A program made the translations under genes and the position numbers. Below the pieces are notes generated by a model that was not told the origin of the DNA, ran no database searches, and saw nothing but the letters and a program-made list of their open reading frames with translations. Of a DNA stretch of 6,277 nt, positions 3,386 through 6,277 are shown in pieces (the stretch's first letter is position 1; every line of letters starts with the position of its first letter). This DNA comes from Chloroflexota bacterium (GTDB taxonomy: Bacteria > Chloroflexota > Dehalococcoidia > SHYM01). The stretch lies in NCBI GenBank assembly GCA_016199375.1, contig JACQGV010000189.1, positions 1-6,277 of the forward strand, written 5' to 3'.

Positions 3386-6277
3386 TTGGCGACGAAGTCC
3401 TCCCTTAGGCATCGTGTCCCCACCAGCACCCCCCCAGCAGCAGCGCCACCGGGCAACGGCGCCGGCGATGGCCACGTGAAGTCCTACGCCCGCATCGCCG
3501 ATGTCCTGGAGGTGCCCAACCTCCTGGAGCTCCAGCTCAAGTCCTACGATTGGTTTCGCAGGGAGGGCCTGCGGGAGCTCTTCGACGAGATCTCGCCGAT
3601 TGCGGACTTCACCGGCAGCAAGATGGAGCTACGCTTCGGCGAGCTCGAGTTCCGCGAGCCCAAGTACTCGGAGGCCGAGTGCCGCGAGCGGGACATGACG
3701 TTCGCCGCTCCCCTTTTCGTCAAGGCCCAACTGGAGATTAAACAGGGCGAGGGCCAGGGCGAGATCCGGGAGAACGAGCTCTTCTTCGGCGATTTCCCTC
3801 TCATGACCCGCAACGGCACCTTCGTGGTGAATGGGGCCGAGCGAGTGGTGGTGAGCCAACTGGTGCGCTCGCCAGGGGTCTATTTCACGGTCGAGGAGGA
3901 CCCGGCGACTGGCCGCGAGCTGTGCTACGCCAAGCTAATCCCCAACCGCGGAGCCTGGCTGGAGTTCGAGACCAGCAACAAGACCGCTATCTTTGTGAAG
4001 GTGGACCGCAAGCGCCGAATACCCTGCACGACCCTCCTGCGGGCGGTGGGCTATGGCACCGATGAGGAGCTGTTTGAGCTCTTCAAGGACGTGGACCCCG
4101 ACCTGAATTACGTCCGCGCCACCATAGAGAAGGACGCGGAAATCCGGAACGAGAAGGACGCCCTCATCGAATTCTACCGGCGCCTGCGGCCGGGAGACCC
4201 TCCGACAGCGGAGAACGCCCGGGCCCTGGTCACGGCGCTCTTTTTCAACTTCCGCCGCTACGACCTGGGCAAGGTGGGCCGCTACAAGCTGAACCGCCGC
4301 CTGGGCCTGCCCGCTGTCGACTCCCGAGACCGCGAGCACCGCGTCCTCAGCCCCCAGGACCTGGTCGAGATCGTGCGGCACATTATCCGCGTCAACGATG
4401 GCAAAGAGGCCGCGGACGACATTGACCACTTGGGCAACCGTCGTATCCGGGCCGTGGGGGAGCTCATCCAGAACCAGTTCCGCATTGGCCTGCTCCGCAT
4501 GGAACGCATGGTCAAGGAGCGCATGACCATCGTGGAGACGGAGACGGCCACCCCCAGCACCCTGATCAACATCCGCCCCGTAGTGGCGGCTATGAAGGAG
4601 TTCTTTGGGGGCTCCCAGCTCTCCCAGTTCATGGATCAGACCAACCCCGTGGCGGAGCTGACCCACAAGCGCCGCCTTTCGGCCCTGGGGCCCGGCGGCC
4701 TCTCCCGGGAGCGGGCGGGATTCGATGTGCGCGATGTCCACCACTCCCACTACGGGCGCATCTGCCCCATCGAGACCCCGGAAGGGCCCAACATCGGCCT
4801 GATCGGCTCCCTGGCGACCTATGCGGTGGTCAATGAGTTCGGCTTCATCGAGACGCCTTACAGGGAGGTCAAGAAGGAGCTGTCCACCCGCTCCCCGGAC
4901 CTGCTGGGCAGGACCATCCGCGAGGCGGTCAAGGACGGCCGCAACCACATCGTCGCCAAGGCGGGGCAGACGGTGGCTGCGGAGCTGGCGAAGAAGCTGG
5001 CGGCACTGCCCGAGGACACCGTCAAGTTGGTCCCCTTTGTTACCAACAAGATCGTCTACCTCGCGGCGGACCGGGAGGAGCAGTACACCATCGCCCAAGC
5101 GAACACCCTGCTGGACTCTCGGGGACAGTTCAGGTCCGAGAAGGTAGAGGTGCGGCATGGGCGGCGCTTCCTAGAGGAGCCCCCGGAGCGGGTCGAATAC
5201 ATGGACGTCTCCCCGAAGCAGATCGTCAGCGTGGCCACCTCGCTGATCCCATTCCTGGAGCATGACGACGCTAACCGGGCCCTGATGGGCTCCAACATGC
5301 AACGCCAGGCCGTGCCCTTGCTGCGGCCGGAGACGCCGCTCGTTGGCACCGGCATGGAGCACCGCATCGCCATGGACAGCGGCCAGATCCTCTGCGCGGA
5401 GGCGGCAGGCACGGTGGCCCAGATGAACGGACGGGAGGTGGTGGTGCAGGAGGACAGCGGGGCCGAGCGGCGCTACCCGCTGCTGAAGTTCGTCCGTAGC
5501 AACCAGGGGACCTGCATCACCCAGCGGCCTATCGTCCGCCGCGGCGATCAGGTCAAGGTGGGCCAGCCCCTGGCTGATAGCTCGTCCACAGACCAGGGCC
5601 AACTAGCCCTGGGGCAGAACGTCCTGGTGGCCTTCATGAGCTGGGAGGGCTACAACTTCGAGGACGCCATCGTTATCAGCGAAAGCCTGGTGCGGGAGGA
5701 CAAGTTCACCAGCATCCACATCGAGAAACACGAGGTGGAGGCCCGCGACACCAAGCTGGGCGCCGAGGAGATCACCCAGGACATCCCCAACGTGGGGGAG
5801 GAGTCGCTGCGCGACCTGGACGAGGAGGGGATCATCCGCGTCGGGGCCGAGGTGGGGCCGGGCGATATCCTGGTGGGCAAGATCACCCCCAAAGGCGAGA
5901 CCGAGCTCACCGCCGAGGAGAAGCTCCTGCGGGCAATCTTCGGCGAGAAGGCCCGGGAGGTGAAGGACACCAGCCTGCGGGTTCCCCACGGCGAGCGGGG
6001 AAAGGTTATTGACGTCAAGATCTTCTCCCGTGAGAAAAACGACGAACTGCCTCCCGGCGTCAACCGGCTGGTCCGCGTCTGGGTCGCCCAGAAGAGGAAG
6101 CTCAGCGAGGGCGACAAGATGGCGGGGCGCCACGGCAACAAGGGGGTCATCGCCCGCATCCTGCCCGTGGAGGACATGCCCTATCTGGAAGATGGCACGC
6201 CAGTGGAGATCATCCTGAACCCCATCGGCGTCCCCTCGCGGATGAACCTGGGCCAGATCCTGGAGACGCACCTGGGC
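3386..6277 (+). CDS. rpoB: DNA-directed RNA polymerase subunit beta, N-terminal 964 residues (3' partial)
   Basis: This is the beta subunit of the core RNA polymerase and forms one jaw of the active-site cleft. The frame is open from TTG 3386 to the right edge. Residues 1-32 are a low-complexity Pro/Ala/Gly tail. The conserved core starts at [16 protein letters not shown]. Clear landmarks are [10 protein letters not shown] (158-167), the rifampicin region [29 protein letters not shown] (408-436), [29 protein letters not shown] (Glu759-Asp760 near the active site), and [11 protein letters not shown] (910-920), with Lys911 and Lys919 matching the catalytic-centre lysines of E. coli beta. The last visible motif is GQILETHLG. 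By alignment to E. coli, about 220-270 residues are missing, including the region that contacts beta-prime. Key rifampicin contacts (Gln414, Asp417, His427, Arg430, Ser432) are all the sensitive form, so no target-based resistance is expected. It has its own promoter, with no rplJ/rplL upstream; rpoC would be expected downstream. Confidence 0.97.
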   Translation, partial: MATKSSLRHRVPTSTPPAAAPPGNGAGDGHVKSYARIADVLEVPNLLELQLKSYDWFRREGLRELFDEISPIADFTGSKMELRFGELEFREPKYSEAECRERDMTFAAPLFVKAQLEIKQGEGQGEIRENELFFGDFPLMTRNGTFVVNGAERVVVSQLVRSPGVYFTVEEDPATGRELCYAKLIPNRGAWLEFETSNKTAIFVKVDRKRRIPCTTLLRAVGYGTDEELFELFKDVDPDLNYVRATIEKDAEIRNEKDALIEFYRRLRPGDPPTAENARALVTALFFNFRRYDLGKVGRYKLNRRLGLPAVDSRDREHRVLSPQDLVEIVRHIIRVNDGKEAADDIDHLGNRRIRAVGELIQNQFRIGLLRMERMVKERMTIVETETATPSTLINIRPVVAAMKEFFGGSQLSQFMDQTNPVAELTHKRRLSALGPGGLSRERAGFDVRDVHHSHYGRICPIETPEGPNIGLIGSLATYAVVNEFGFIETPYREVKKELSTRSPDLLGRTIREAVKDGRNHIVAKAGQTVAAELAKKLAALPEDTVKLVPFVTNKIVYLAADREEQYTIAQANTLLDSRGQFRSEKVEVRHGRRFLEEPPERVEYMDVSPKQIVSVATSLIPFLEHDDANRALMGSNMQRQAVPLLRPETPLVGTGMEHRIAMDSGQILCAEAAGTVAQMNGREVVVQEDSGAERRYPLLKFVRSNQGTCITQRPIVRRGDQVKVGQPLADSSSTDQGQLALGQNVLVAFMSWEGYNFEDAIVISESLVREDKFTSIHIEKHEVEARDTKLGAEEITQDIPNVGEESLRDLDEEGIIRVGAEVGPGDILVGKITPKGETELTAEEKLLRAIFGEKAREVKDTSLRVPHGERGKVIDVKIFSREKNDELPPGVNRLVRVWVAQKRKLSEGDKMAGRHGNKGVIARILPVEDMPYLEDGTPVEIILNPIGVPSRMNLGQILETHLG

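Noticed and set aside
4601..4693. Rifampicin resistance substitutions in RpoB
   Set aside because: The residues matching E. coli Q513, D516, H526, R529 and S531 are all the sensitive form. The differences seen (for example Thr419, Ala423) are ordinary lineage variation.
3935..5158. 407-codon open frame on the minus strand
   Set aside because: It is antisense to rpoB, which is unmistakable in this stretch. The translation has low-information composition and no recognisable domain.

Overview
This GC-rich, gene-dense window looks chromosomal. It most resembles a Chloroflexota (Dehalococcoidia-like) bacterium. That placement is inferred from three things: a Re-citrate-synthase-like enzyme, an acetyl-CoA-synthetase C-terminus, and small interspersed hairpin repeats whose chance translations (FDKL, LSKG, RQAHHER) I recall as common in such genomes. 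No taxonomic search was possible.

All supported genes lie on the + strand. (1) 1-186 is the C-terminal end of an acetyl-CoA synthetase-type AMP-forming ligase. (2) 303-917 is a DUF429 protein bracketed by two pairs of REP-like hairpins (205-278 and 903-965). The second pair supplies the gene's stop codon. (3) 1026-1647 is a class I SAM-dependent methyltransferase of METTL7/UbiE-like type, split by one extra C near 1127-1129. (4) 1795-3171 is a DRE-TIM (HMGL-like) Claisen-condensing enzyme, best guess a Re-type citrate synthase. (5) 3386-6277 is rpoB, RNA polymerase beta subunit, running off the right edge after 964 codons.

The rpoB gene has its own transcription start. A consensus-like promoter (TTGACA, 17 nt, TATACT) lies 48 nt after the preceding stop codon. 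It is followed by a leader of about 130 nt with a perfect palindrome GGAAACGTTTCC, a small stem-loop, and a strong AAAGGAG ribosome-binding site in front of a TTG start. Nothing resembling rplJ/rplL precedes it.

Functionally the window is a housekeeping neighbourhood. The ligase makes acetyl-CoA, and a Re-citrate synthase would use acetyl-CoA and oxaloacetate, so these two may be metabolically linked. The DUF429 and methyltransferase genes have no evident partner here. I see no CRISPR array, tRNA, rRNA, insertion sequence with transposase, or defence cassette. The best candidates for something under-described are the paired REP-like hairpins with a constant loop and changing stem, and the palindrome in the rpoB leader.
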